From Microbulbifer agarilyticus (GTDB taxonomy: Bacteria; Pseudomonadota; Gammaproteobacteria; Pseudomonadales; Cellvibrionaceae): DNA of 64,000 nt. Each line of letters begins with the position of its first letter. Position 1 is the stretch's first letter. Location of the stretch: contig NZ_JAHVKO010000001.1 of the NCBI RefSeq assembly GCF_019800665.1, positions 62,001 to 126,000 on the forward strand. Direction: 5' to 3'. The notes beneath the pieces were generated by a model. That model was not told the origin of the DNA, searched no databases, and worked only from the letters and a program-made list of their open reading frames with translations. The translations under genes were made by a program, and so were the position numbers. Positions 1 through 8,616 of the stretch are shown one piece after another.

Positions 1-1068
1 ACAGCCGTCTACAAAGCGGTGGCCGTTCCAGTCGCCTACTACAAAGCCGTCAAAACCCAGGCGCTCTTTCAAAACGTCAGTGAGCAGGTATTTGTGCCCA
101 TGCAGGCGTTTGCCATTCCAACTGTTGAAGGATGCCATCACCGATTGCACACCAGATTCCAGCGCGGTGATGTAGCCCGCTGCATGGATCTCAGCGAGCT
201 CTTTTTCGCTGACTGCGGTATCGCCGCGGTCGATACCGCGTGTGGTGCCGCCGTCACCGACAAAGTGTTTGGCAGCGGATACCAGATGGTGGCCGTCGAG
301 AAATGCTTCGCTGCTTTTTTCGCCCTGAATACCTTTGATCATTTCCCGAGCGTAAGCGGCAACAATCTCTGGGTCTTCGGAATAACTTTCAAAAGTGCGG
401 CCCCAGCGATCGTCGCGCACCACGGCGATGGTCGGAGCGAAGGTCCAGTCGACTCCGGTCACGGCAACTTCGCGCGCAGTGGCTTCGCCGATGCGGCGAA
501 TCAATTCCGGATCGCGTGCGGCGCCGAGGCCGATATTGTGCGGAAACAGGGTCGCGCCGATGACGTTATTGTGCCCGTGAACAGCGTCGCTGCCCCAAAT
601 AATTGGGATGGCTACGCCACCGTCGGAGGTATCCATAGATGCGGCAAAATATTCGTCTGCTAGCTGGCGCCAGTCGTCGGGGGTGGCAAACTTGTCATTA
701 TTGGGGAAGGTGCCACCACCATTAAGAATTGAGCCAATATGATATTGCTTCACTTCTTCCGGGGTGATGGTCTTGATTTCCGCCTGCATCATCTGTCCGA
801 CTTTTTCTTCCAGGCTCATGCGGGCAAGTAAGTCGGCGATATGGTTTTCTACTTGCTCATCCCGTGGCAATGCTGGCTCCAATGCGGGCCATACATCGAT
901 GGAATTCGAAGCCGCGCCATCCTGCAGGACAGCTTGGGAAGTTGACGGAGCTGCGGAGGCGATTGGCTTCTCCGCCTCACCGCAAGCGCTTAAACCGACC
1001 GCGAGTGCAATGCAGCTTGCGAGGCGTATTACTTGGCCTTCGCCAAAGCGACCTATTTTATTATTCAT
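1..1068 (-). CDS. GH3 family beta-glucosidase/exo-glucanase lipoprotein (3' end cut off by window)
   Basis: Only the first 356 codons are visible; the rest lies beyond base 1. The ATG at 1068 has an AGGGAAG ribosome site just upstream. A lipoprotein signal is present, with lipobox L-S-A-C and lipidated Cys29. Family GH3 landmarks follow: S-L-E-E-K-V-G-Q-M near the start of the catalytic barrel, K-H-F-V-G-D-G-G, and G-F-D-G-F-V-V-G-D-W at the visible end, whose Asp (about 346) aligns with the GH3 catalytic nucleophile. GH3 enzymes remove glucose from the non-reducing end of beta-glucans and cellodextrins. The lipid anchor suggests the enzyme sits on an outer-membrane or periplasmic face. It is the last visible gene of a minus-strand glucan locus with a sugar porter, a second GH3 and a TonB-dependent receptor. 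The exact substrate (beta-1,3 or beta-1,4) cannot be read from the sequence. Confidence 0.9.
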   Translation of the reverse strand, partial: MNNKIGRFGEGQVIRLASCIALAVGLSACGEAEKPIASAAPSTSQAVLQDGAASNSIDVWPALEPALPRDEQVENHIADLLARMSLEEKVGQMMQAEIKTITPEEVKQYHIGSILNGGGTFPNNDKFATPDDWRQLADEYFAASMDTSDGGVAIPIIWGSDAVHGHNNVIGATLFPHNIGLGAARDPELIRRIGEATAREVAVTGVDWTFAPTIAVVRDDRWGRTFESYSEDPEIVAAYAREMIKGIQGEKSSEAFLDGHHLVSAAKHFVGDGGTTRGIDRGDTAVSEKELAEIHAAGYITALESGVQSVMASFNSWNGKRLHGHKYLLTDVLKERLGFDGFVVGDWNGHRFVDGC

Positions 1069-1109
1069 GGTGACTTCCCTAATAAATCTGAAATGATTTT
1101 GCTGCTTGT

Positions 1110-1158
1110 AAAAAAGAACTGGGTACACCCGCGAAAGGGTAAGAGCGGGTGTACCCAG
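1110..1158 (-). terminator. Rho-independent terminator after the sugar-porter gene
   Basis: A perfect 14-bp inverted repeat (CTGGGTACACCCGC at 1119-1132 and its complement at 1145-1158) is followed on the minus strand by TTCTTTTTT. It lies between the stop of the sugar porter and the start of the GH3 lipoprotein, so the downstream GH3 is either read through at reduced level or has its own promoter. Confidence 0.85.
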
Positions 1159-1247
1159 GTAAGCAAGCATTCGGCTGGCGAATTTGCCGCTTGCGCGGCA
1201 TTACGCTTCCGTTTTTAAGACGGACGAGAGGTCGGAAATGAACCCTC

Positions 1248-2705
1248 TCAGCCCTTCATTTGTTCAAGTTCGAGCCCTTTGGTCTCGTGCACCATGTACA
1301 GAACAAATGCTACGGACAGTAGTGCGAACAGGGTGTAGATACCGTAAGCACCGGCGAGACCGATTCCGACCAGCATAATCGGGAAGGTCATGGTGATGGC
1401 GAAGTTAGCCACCCACTGTGCGAGGCCAGAGACCGCAAGGCCGGAGCCGCGCATCTGATTCGGGAACATCTCACCCAACATGGTCCACATGGCCGGTCCC
1501 CAGGAACCGTTGAAGAAGAACACGTAGGCGTTGGCGGCGACCAGTGCCAGCAGGCCCATGCTCTGGGAAAGCTGCAGGCTGCCGTTGGCATCCACGGTGG
1601 AATTGGCGAAGGCAAAGGCCACCAGACCCAGGGTTGCAGCCATGCCGATGGAGCCCACCAGCAAAAGTGGTTTGCGGCCGATCTTGTCGATTAACGCCAT
1701 GGTGATCAGACAGGCGGCGATGCTCACACCACCGGAAATGATATTGATCATCAACGCATCGGATTCAGAGAAGCCTACCGCTTGCCAGAGAACGGCACCG
1801 TAGTAGAACACCACGTTGATACCCACGAGCTGCTGGAATACGGCAAGGCCGATACCGACCCAAACGATTTTACGAATCTTGCCAACCTTGTGGCCGGTGT
1901 TTTCTAGCAGGTCTGCCATGCGCGGGCGGTGGTCGCTGGCCACAGACTGACGAATGCTGTCCAGCTTTTCGGCAACGGCGGCTTCGCCATACAGTTTGCG
2001 CAGTACTTCGGTGGCGCGTGAGGTCTGCTTGGACAGCACCAGGTAGCGCGGGCTCTCCGGGATCAGCAGCAGGGCCAGGAAGAACAGGGTGGCGGGAACG
2101 ATTTCGATCCAGAACATCCAGCGCCAGGCGTTGTAGCCCATCCACCATTCGTTAATGGCGGAGCCAGCAGTGTTAGCCAGCCAGTAGTTGCTGACAAATG
2201 CTGCGAACAGGCCGGAAATGATGGCGATCTGGTTGATGGTGATCAGGCGGCCGCGGATAGCCGCCGGGGCAATTTCACTGATATAGGCCGGTGACATCAC
2301 ACTGGCGGCGCCCACGGCGAGCCCGCCGAGGATACGGTAGAACACAAACTCCGGAGAGCTGGCAGCAATACCCGAACCCCAGGCGCTGACTACGAAGAAG
2401 ACCGCGGAAATTAGCAGCAGGGTCTTGCGGCCCCAGCGGTCAGCCAGGCGACCAGCAAAGAATGCGCCGACGGCACAGCCAAGCAGCATGGAGGCCACGT
2501 TGAAGCCGGTACCGGCGGTATCGGAGTTGAAGGCCTGCTGTAGGCCGGTAACGGTACCGTTGATGACCCCACTATCAAATCCGAACAGGAAGCCACCAAT
2601 GGTCGCTACTCCGCAGATCAGGATGATAAAGGGGAGGGAAGGTGCATCTTGGCGGCCCTGGGCTACGCCCTGGATACCGTCCGCGGAATTCTCAATCGCT
2701 TGCAT
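1248..2705 (-). CDS. Sugar porter family MFS transporter
   Basis: A 485-residue inner-membrane protein of the major facilitator sugar-porter type. Family signatures visible are G-F-L-F-G-F-D-S-G-V-I in helix 1, D-R-W-G-R-K between helices 2 and 3, P-E-S-P-R-Y-L before the central loop, D-K-I-G-R-K in the second half, and a C-terminal H-E-T-K-G motif. It probably brings glucose or a short glucoside into the cytoplasm by proton symport. The start chosen is the ATG at 2705, which has AGGAAG nine bases upstream. The longer frame opens with a GTG at 2735 that has no such site. It lies between two GH3 genes, consistent with uptake of the sugar they release. A hairpin terminator follows it. Confidence 0.92.
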   Translation of the reverse strand: MQAIENSADGIQGVAQGRQDAPSLPFIILICGVATIGGFLFGFDSGVINGTVTGLQQAFNSDTAGTGFNVASMLLGCAVGAFFAGRLADRWGRKTLLLISAVFFVVSAWGSGIAASSPEFVFYRILGGLAVGAASVMSPAYISEIAPAAIRGRLITINQIAIISGLFAAFVSNYWLANTAGSAINEWWMGYNAWRWMFWIEIVPATLFFLALLLIPESPRYLVLSKQTSRATEVLRKLYGEAAVAEKLDSIRQSVASDHRPRMADLLENTGHKVGKIRKIVWVGIGLAVFQQLVGINVVFYYGAVLWQAVGFSESDALMINIISGGVSIAACLITMALIDKIGRKPLLLVGSIGMAATLGLVAFAFANSTVDANGSLQLSQSMGLLALVAANAYVFFFNGSWGPAMWTMLGEMFPNQMRGSGLAVSGLAQWVANFAITMTFPIMLVGIGLAGAYGIYTLFALLSVAFVLYMVHETKGLELEQMKG

Positions 2706-2917
2706 GGGGGACTTCCTGCTTTTTATTGTTGGCACGAAGGGTATCCGTGCTTATTTCGGTGAACCGGCAAAACCCAGCCATCTCACCTTGTTGTTTTTGT
2801 GTACAGTTTTGCTGTACGAGGACCCAATCAGGGGCTTCTTTATGGTGACGTTTGGCGGTCGTAAAAGCGTCCTACTTTGCGAATATTTGTAAAGTTGGAC
2901 GCCTCTATTCCCCTGCC

Positions 2918-2959
2918 AAGGTCCCAGTTTGGGTGGGAAGCGCCAAAAACTGGGACCTT
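2918..2959. repeat. Perfect 13-bp inverted repeat between GH3 and sugar porter genes
   Basis: AAGGTCCCAGTTT (2918-2930) and its exact complement (2947-2959) flank a 16-base loop, immediately after the stop of the GH3 gene that ends at 2966. It would form a stable transcript hairpin, but no T-run follows on the minus strand. It may protect the 3' end of the GH3 message or act as a weak terminator. The rest of the 2706-2965 gap shows nothing recognisable. Confidence 0.6.
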
Positions 2960-2965
2960 CTGACC

Positions 2966-5287
2966 TTATTTGAGGGTAAACCCTCCTTCAAGACCAGATT
3001 CCGCATTTGGAGCAATCCACACCCGGAACTCTCCAGGCTCCACCGCTTGCTGCATGTCCGCGTTGTGGAAAGCCAGCTGGTCCGGGCTGAGAGTGAACTG
3101 CACCTGGCGGGATTCACCGGGGGTTAGGGTGATGCGTTCAAAGCCTTTCAGCTCCCGTACCGGGCGTGACACACTGCCCACGAGGTCGCGCACATAAAGC
3201 TGTGCCGTCTCGGTAGCGGTGGTTTTGCCGGTGTTGGTCAGCGTGGCGGATACAGTGATCTGGCCGTCCGCGTCCATGGTGGTGTCGGACAGCGCGAGGT
3301 CTTTGTATTCAAACGCGCTGTAGGTCAGACCGTAGCCGAACGGGAACAGGGGTTTGTGACCGTAATCCAGCAGGTTGGACGAGTTGCCCGGCTGGTGCTG
3401 GAACACTTCGCGGCCGATTTTCTCGATGCGGGTGTAGTTATCGTCCGTCGGCGGGCGTCCGGTGGCCAGGTGGTTGTAGTAGATGGGGATTTGCCCTGCA
3501 CCCACCGGCCAGCTGAGCGGCAGGCGCCCGGAAGGCGAGGTCTCACCATAAAGTACGTCCGCCAGCGCCGGTCCGGCCATGGTGCCCGGGTGCCAGGCCA
3601 TCATGATGGCATCCGCCTGTTCCAGGGTGTCATCCAGCTGAAGCGGGCGGCCGGCGAGTAATACCATGGCCAACGGCTTGCCGGTTTCGGCGAGCGCGGC
3701 GACGAGGTCTGCCTGGGCACCGGGCAGGCGAATATCGCCGCGGCTATGGCCTTCGCCGGAGAGAATCGCCTCCTCACCGCCGACAAATAGCACCACATCG
3801 GCTTTCCTGGCGGCCTTAAGGGCCGACTTGAACCCACGTGTGCTGGTATCGCGACTGTAGTCGAGACCGGCGGCGTAAAGGATCTCTCCTTCTTCCCCCA
3901 CCATCTCACGCAGTGCCGGCAGCAGGGTGTGGGAATACTTTTTATCGCCGTTGTAGATCCAGGTGCCCAACTGGTCGTGGGCCGCCTCCGCCAGTGGGCC
4001 GATGACTGCGACCGTCTGGCCTTTTTTCAGTGGCAGCAGCTGCTTGTCGTTCTTGAGCAATACGAAGGTTTCCTTGGCGGCCTCCTTGGCGGCGTTGAGG
4101 AACTCGTCGTTGCGGATAATCTGTTCACGCTCGGTTTTGGACTTGGCGCGGGGGTAGGGGTTGCTCCACAAATCCAGGCGCAACTTTACCCGCAGGATGT
4201 TGGCGACCGCGGTATCGAGCTGGGCTTCGGAGAATGTCCCCTCGTCCATTAGCTGCGGCAGGAACTGTTCGTAGGTATCGGTATACATCTCCATATCGAT
4301 ACCGGCATTGGCGGCCAGGGTTGCCGCGTGCTTGGCGTCGCGGGCGAAGCCATGCGGGACCATTTCCATTACCGCGTTCCAGTCGCTCACTACAAAACCG
4401 TCGAAACCCCATTCGTCCCGCAGGATCTGTTTGAACAGGAAGGGGCTGCCGGTACCCGGTACGTCGTTCAGGGTGCTGTAGGTACTCATGATGCTCTGCA
4501 TGCCCGCGTCGATACCGGCCTTGAATGGAGGCAGGTAGATGTCGCGCAGCAGACGCTCTGGAATATAGGCGCTGTTGTAATCTCGCCCGCCTTCGGCGGC
4601 CCCGTAGCCGGCAAAGTGTTTGCCGCAGGCGGCGAGGCTGCTTGGATCTGCGAGGTTAGCGGTCTGGAAACCTTCCACCATGGCGACGCCGAGAATGGAG
4701 GTCAGCAGCGGATCTTCCCCTAGTGTTTCGGCGATACGCCCCCAGCGCGGGTCGCGGCTGATATCGATCATCGGCGCGAAAGTCCAGCGTATACCGTCGG
4801 CGCTGGCTTCCTGGGCAGCGACGCGGGCACCGTTTTTGATCAGTTCCGGGTTCCAGCTCGCGGCTTGGCCCAGCGGAATTGGGAAAATGGTCTCGTAGCC
4901 ATGGATTACATCCTGGCCGAAAAGCAGCGGAATACCCAGCGGACTTTCTTCCACGGCGATACGCTGGAGTTCGGCAAAGGCATCGTCGTCTACAGCGCTG
5001 AAGCTAACGTTCAGAAAACCGCCCACGCGTCCTTCGCGAATGGCCTGCTTGATGGCCTTCATATCGGAAGCACCGTAGGTGCCCCAGTCACGCAGGGCCA
5101 GCTGGCCAATTTTTTCTTTTGTCGACATCTGTGCGAGCAGGCTTTGCACGCGAGACTCGATGTTGGTCTCGGCCTGTGTCACCTGTGCGGCCGGAGTGAC
5201 CGCTGGTGTGGCCTGGGTTACGGGCATGACCGCACATACGGACAGCATGCCGGCGAGCACGCCAAGGTAAATCGGATTTTTTTTCAT
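2966..5287 (-). CDS. bglX: Periplasmic GH3 beta-glucosidase (BglX-like)
   Basis: A 773-residue exported GH3 enzyme that hydrolyses terminal beta-linked glucose from oligosaccharides. A Sec signal peptide occupies about the first 27 residues. The N-terminal barrel carries K-H-F-A-G-Y-G and G-F-D-G-F-V-V-S-D-W, with Asp of about residue 302 as the expected nucleophile. A C-terminal alpha/beta sandwich follows, with a fibronectin-III-like domain in the last 90 residues. The length fits BglX (about 765 residues). The ATG at 5287 is chosen because GGAG sits seven bases upstream and the signal peptide begins there; the frame also opens with TTG and ATG at 5302 and 5299. It stands between the TonB receptor gene and the sugar porter and probably finishes glucan digestion in the periplasm. 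The symbol follows architecture; the substrate is not proven. Confidence 0.92.
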   Translation of the reverse strand: MKKNPIYLGVLAGMLSVCAVMPVTQATPAVTPAAQVTQAETNIESRVQSLLAQMSTKEKIGQLALRDWGTYGASDMKAIKQAIREGRVGGFLNVSFSAVDDDAFAELQRIAVEESPLGIPLLFGQDVIHGYETIFPIPLGQAASWNPELIKNGARVAAQEASADGIRWTFAPMIDISRDPRWGRIAETLGEDPLLTSILGVAMVEGFQTANLADPSSLAACGKHFAGYGAAEGGRDYNSAYIPERLLRDIYLPPFKAGIDAGMQSIMSTYSTLNDVPGTGSPFLFKQILRDEWGFDGFVVSDWNAVMEMVPHGFARDAKHAATLAANAGIDMEMYTDTYEQFLPQLMDEGTFSEAQLDTAVANILRVKLRLDLWSNPYPRAKSKTEREQIIRNDEFLNAAKEAAKETFVLLKNDKQLLPLKKGQTVAVIGPLAEAAHDQLGTWIYNGDKKYSHTLLPALREMVGEEGEILYAAGLDYSRDTSTRGFKSALKAARKADVVLFVGGEEAILSGEGHSRGDIRLPGAQADLVAALAETGKPLAMVLLAGRPLQLDDTLEQADAIMMAWHPGTMAGPALADVLYGETSPSGRLPLSWPVGAGQIPIYYNHLATGRPPTDDNYTRIEKIGREVFQHQPGNSSNLLDYGHKPLFPFGYGLTYSAFEYKDLALSDTTMDADGQITVSATLTNTGKTTATETAQLYVRDLVGSVSRPVRELKGFERITLTPGESRQVQFTLSPDQLAFHNADMQQAVEPGEFRVWIAPNAESGLEGGFTLK

Positions 5288-5345
5288 GTTGCTCTCCATC
5301 AAGGCATTGGGATAGGTGCGGTAAAGTCAGTGCGCTTGCCGGTGG

Positions 5346-5370
5346 AAAAAAGGGCCCCCGCAAGGGGGCC
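5346..5370 (-). terminator. Rho-independent terminator after the TonB-dependent receptor gene
   Basis: A GC-rich stem, GGCCCCC (5353-5359) with GGGGGCC (5364-5370) and a four-base loop, runs on the minus strand straight into six T. It lies 35 bases past the receptor stop and before the GH3 gene, as expected where the receptor is made in excess over the enzymes. Confidence 0.9.
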
Positions 5371-5404
5371 AAGTAAGCAAGCGAGTTCGTCAATTACTGC
5401 AGGG

Positions 5405-8113
5405 TTAGAAGTTGTAGTTGGCACGCAAGCCGTAGAAACGCGGCATGGAAACTGGGCCCTTGATCAGGCCATCGCCCCCACCGGCCCAGTATGTTTGACG
5501 CTGGTCGGTCACGTTGTAGGCGAAGGCCTCGATGTTCCACTGGTTGTCTGGTGCTTCCAGCTTCAGTGTGGTGTTCACACTGTGGAAAGCCGGCCGCACA
5601 TCGCTGAACGCGTCTGGCGTTTCGGTGGCGAAGACTTCGTAGTGTTTATCCACGTTGTGGAAGGTGTGGTAGGACTTGTCGCGCCAGTAGTAGCTCACGT
5701 GAGGAACCAGCGCGAATCCATTGTTGAAGCGGAAGGTGTGGGTGTAGTTCAGCTTCGCGGTCAACTTTGGAGATGCGGCCAGATCATTACCCTTGAGGTT
5801 GACCTTGAGCGCGTCGTTCTCCGGATTGGTGGCGGTGCCGTGATCGACCTCAAACAGATCGGTGGTGGCAAAGCCCCAGTGGTATACGAAGTCACTGGTG
5901 ATTTCCGTATCCAGCCAGGTCACGTAACCGTCGAAGCGGCCGTTCTCGATCGGTGCCCAGTCAAACTCGACTTCGAAGCCCTTGATTGCCGCGCGGCCGA
6001 TATTTTCCGTTTGGAATACGGTCTGGGTTTCGGTGGTGATCTCGCCGGTCAGTTCGCCAGTCTGCTCATCACGCTCTTCAACGTAGAACGGAAAGATTCC
6101 GCGGGCGGAGGCCGCCTGCATGTCTTCGTAATCGCTGTAGAAGAGGGTGGCCATCAGGTTCAGGCTGCCATCCATGAAGGTGCCTTTGGTACCCAGCTCA
6201 TAAGTAGTGACGATTTCCGGATCGTAGGTATTCTGGTGACGCTCTTTAATGACGCGGTCGCCATTGGTATCGGTCAGGTATTCCGCGGTGGTGGGATCTT
6301 GCTCGTACTGCACAAACACGTCGCCGATACCGCCGGATTTGAATCCGTTGGCGACATAGCCAAATACCATCAGGTCGTCATTCAGAATGTAATCCAGGCC
6401 GATGCGGTAGTTGGTGAAGTCCCAGCTTCCTTCGGTCTGGTTGTCACTGACGGCGGTGTAAATGGCTGGATCGTCAAAGTAGTCGGTGGGCAGCTGGTTA
6501 TACGCGTCGCGATCCCATGCGGGGAAGCAGCGTTCACCGGTTTGCGGATTGATGGTGTCACCGTTACAGGTCATGTTGCGGCCGCCAACGTCCTGTTTGG
6601 AGTCTTCGGTGTAGCGCAAACCGAGTGTCAGGTTCAGCTGGTCGGTGAGGGCGTAGGTGCCCTGGGTAAAGAAGGCTTGGGACTTGAGGGTACGTGCGGG
6701 CTGGTTCCAGTAATCCGCATTGTTGCCGCTGTTGATCCAGCCACCCTGCATATTGTTGTCTTCTTCAAAATAGAAGGCACCTGCGATCCACTGCAAGGGA
6801 CCAGAGCCGGTGGATTGCAACTGCAGCTCGTGGGACTGGGAAACGAAGGTGGCGTCGCGGAAGAAGATCGACATATCCCAACCGGTGATACCGCGGTCCT
6901 GGTCGGAGTGCTGCGAGCGCACCTGCTCAGCCCAGCCGGCGTTATAGATCAGCGCGATTTCCTCGGACACATCCCAGCTCAAATTGGAGCGCACGGAATC
7001 GATACTCAGGTCGAGGAAGCCCGGAACACTGACCGCGACGGTGTAGTCGTCGGCGCCCGGGCCGTAGACACTTTCACAGCCCAGCAGGCCGGTAACCGGG
7101 GTGGCAGAGATATTGCCGTCGGCATCCACATAGTTGCCGTCCCAGTCTTTCTTGATCCGCTTGTCCGCCATATCACAGTTCATGGTGTCGGTGCCGCCGG
7201 CGCTGTCATCCTGGAATTGCTCGTAGGCGAGCATCCATGACAGCGACTCGGAGGGCTCCCACAGCGCGCTCACGCGGAAAGCATACTGGTCGGAGTTGTT
7301 GTAGAAATCGGCTGGGTCGGCCTTGACCAGCTCCTGCACCTCACCACTGCCCCAGCGCTCACGTTGGCGCAGGCTGCGGTCTTCGTCTGCACCCGTGTAT
7401 ACCGGGGCATTCTGGATTTCCTCCGGCAAATAACGCACGTCCCACTGGTTGGGGTCGTAGTAGCCACGCAGGTAGGAATCGCGGGTTTCCTGCATAAAAG
7501 AGGCGCGCACGGCGAAGGTGTCGCTGACTGGCAGGTTGACCATGCCGCGGGTCTGCTGGTGATTCCAGCGGCCGGCCTCTACACCAACGGATGCATCAAA
7601 CTCGTTGAAATCCGGGCGCTTGGAAATGATGTTCACATTGCCGACCGTGGAGTTGCGGCCAAACAGTGTGCCCTGAGGGCCGCGCATGGCTTCCACGCGC
7701 TCGACGTCAAACATCAGTGCCATGGCACCTTGCGGGCGTGGGGAGTAGATGCCGTCTAGGTGCAGGCCCACGGATGGGTCGCCCAGCTCGGTGATGTTGG
7801 TTGAGCGCACGCCACGCATGGCGACCACGGGAGCTGTCTGGGACGAATCCATGGAGATTTCCATGTTCGGCACCATTTGCGCCATATCTTTAATGTTGGT
7901 GAGGCCCTCGCGGTCGAGCTTTTCCTGGCTGAACGCGGTAATGGAGATCGGGGTCTCCATCAGATTGGTTTCCCGCTTGGTGGCGGTGACGGTAACTTCT
8001 TCCAGGGTATTTGCCGCTAGGGTCGTGTCGGTGTCTTGTTGCTCTTGGGCCATTGCCAGGCCCGAGTGCACCAAGGCAATGGACAGCGCCAGAGGCTTGT
8101 GCAGTAGGTTCAT
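5405..8113 (-). CDS. TonB-dependent outer-membrane receptor, probable oligosaccharide importer
   Basis: A 902-residue TonB-dependent receptor, expected to import a substrate too large for porins using TonB energy. It shows a signal peptide (M-N-L-L-H-K-P ... A-M-A-Q), then a TonB-box-like segment (E-E-V-T-V-T-A-T) and a plug domain with R-G-P-Q-G-T-L-F-G-R-N, then a long beta-barrel ending in a terminal Phe (N-Y-N-F). The ATG at 8113 is chosen because GAGAGGAA lies just upstream and the signal peptide starts there; the open frame runs 53 codons further without one. Gene context (two GH3 enzymes, a sugar porter, an AraC-type regulator) points to a beta-glucan oligosaccharide rather than a siderophore. 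There is no SusD partner, as is usual for Proteobacteria. Confidence 0.93.
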   Translation of the reverse strand: MNLLHKPLALSIALVHSGLAMAQEQQDTDTTLAANTLEEVTVTATKRETNLMETPISITAFSQEKLDREGLTNIKDMAQMVPNMEISMDSSQTAPVVAMRGVRSTNITELGDPSVGLHLDGIYSPRPQGAMALMFDVERVEAMRGPQGTLFGRNSTVGNVNIISKRPDFNEFDASVGVEAGRWNHQQTRGMVNLPVSDTFAVRASFMQETRDSYLRGYYDPNQWDVRYLPEEIQNAPVYTGADEDRSLRQRERWGSGEVQELVKADPADFYNNSDQYAFRVSALWEPSESLSWMLAYEQFQDDSAGGTDTMNCDMADKRIKKDWDGNYVDADGNISATPVTGLLGCESVYGPGADDYTVAVSVPGFLDLSIDSVRSNLSWDVSEEIALIYNAGWAEQVRSQHSDQDRGITGWDMSIFFRDATFVSQSHELQLQSTGSGPLQWIAGAFYFEEDNNMQGGWINSGNNADYWNQPARTLKSQAFFTQGTYALTDQLNLTLGLRYTEDSKQDVGGRNMTCNGDTINPQTGERCFPAWDRDAYNQLPTDYFDDPAIYTAVSDNQTEGSWDFTNYRIGLDYILNDDLMVFGYVANGFKSGGIGDVFVQYEQDPTTAEYLTDTNGDRVIKERHQNTYDPEIVTTYELGTKGTFMDGSLNLMATLFYSDYEDMQAASARGIFPFYVEERDEQTGELTGEITTETQTVFQTENIGRAAIKGFEVEFDWAPIENGRFDGYVTWLDTEITSDFVYHWGFATTDLFEVDHGTATNPENDALKVNLKGNDLAASPKLTAKLNYTHTFRFNNGFALVPHVSYYWRDKSYHTFHNVDKHYEVFATETPDAFSDVRPAFHSVNTTLKLEAPDNQWNIEAFAYNVTDQRQTYWAGGGDGLIKGPVSMPRFYGLRANYNF

Positions 8114-8207
8114 TAGTATTCCTCTCAGTATGTTTATTGTTTTATTGCCGTGTTCTACGCGACGGAGAGAATGTGCCAAATGCTCATGAGCGCGGCGTCC
8201 GGGTGGG

Positions 8208-8268
8208 GGTATTCGAACCCCGAATCCAGCGATTTCTGGCGTTCGACTGGTTCGGATGTATTCGAACC
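8208..8268. promoter_or_regulatory. Candidate operator: paired TATTCGAACC repeats in the divergent intergenic region
   Basis: The 503-base gap between the receptor start (8113) and the AraC-type regulator start (8617) holds TATTCGAACC twice as a direct repeat (8210-8219 and 8259-8268). The second copy is also the right half of a palindrome, GGTTCG at 8249-8254 with CGAACC at 8263-8268. Such a cluster upstream of a regulated receptor and next to its likely regulator is what an AraC-type binding site would look like. No clear -35/-10 pair was settled. The remainder (8269-8616) shows no gene. Binding is inferred, not shown. Confidence 0.4.
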
Positions 8269-8616
8269 TCAAAAAACCTCATTTAAATCAATGAGTTATA
8301 CGTCTATGTGGTTGCTGGCTCGTTGTCGTAAAGTGGTTTGCTCGAGCGATTTTGATAAGACAGAACGGGTGCTCGCGCTTCATTTGTTGAGTGTTTTCTA
8401 GACGGTTTGGGTGCAGGAGGAGTCGTGTCGCAGATAAAGAAATGCGGTTGCTTGTGTCTGGCGGAGCATAATTGGGGCGGGTAACACCGTGTCGCTAGGG
8501 AGTGTTATCTCTCACGATCCTTATCCGTTATTATTCTGAGATTCTGTACGAGCAAGGCGCTGCTCTCTGGATGCGCCTGTGAATTGGCTATTGGATAACC
8601 AAGAAAAAGTATAAAA

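Noticed and set aside
4865-7240. 791-codon plus-strand frame opposite bglX and the TonB receptor gene
   Set aside because: It crosses two well-supported minus-strand genes and their terminator and has no family motif; it is a shadow frame.
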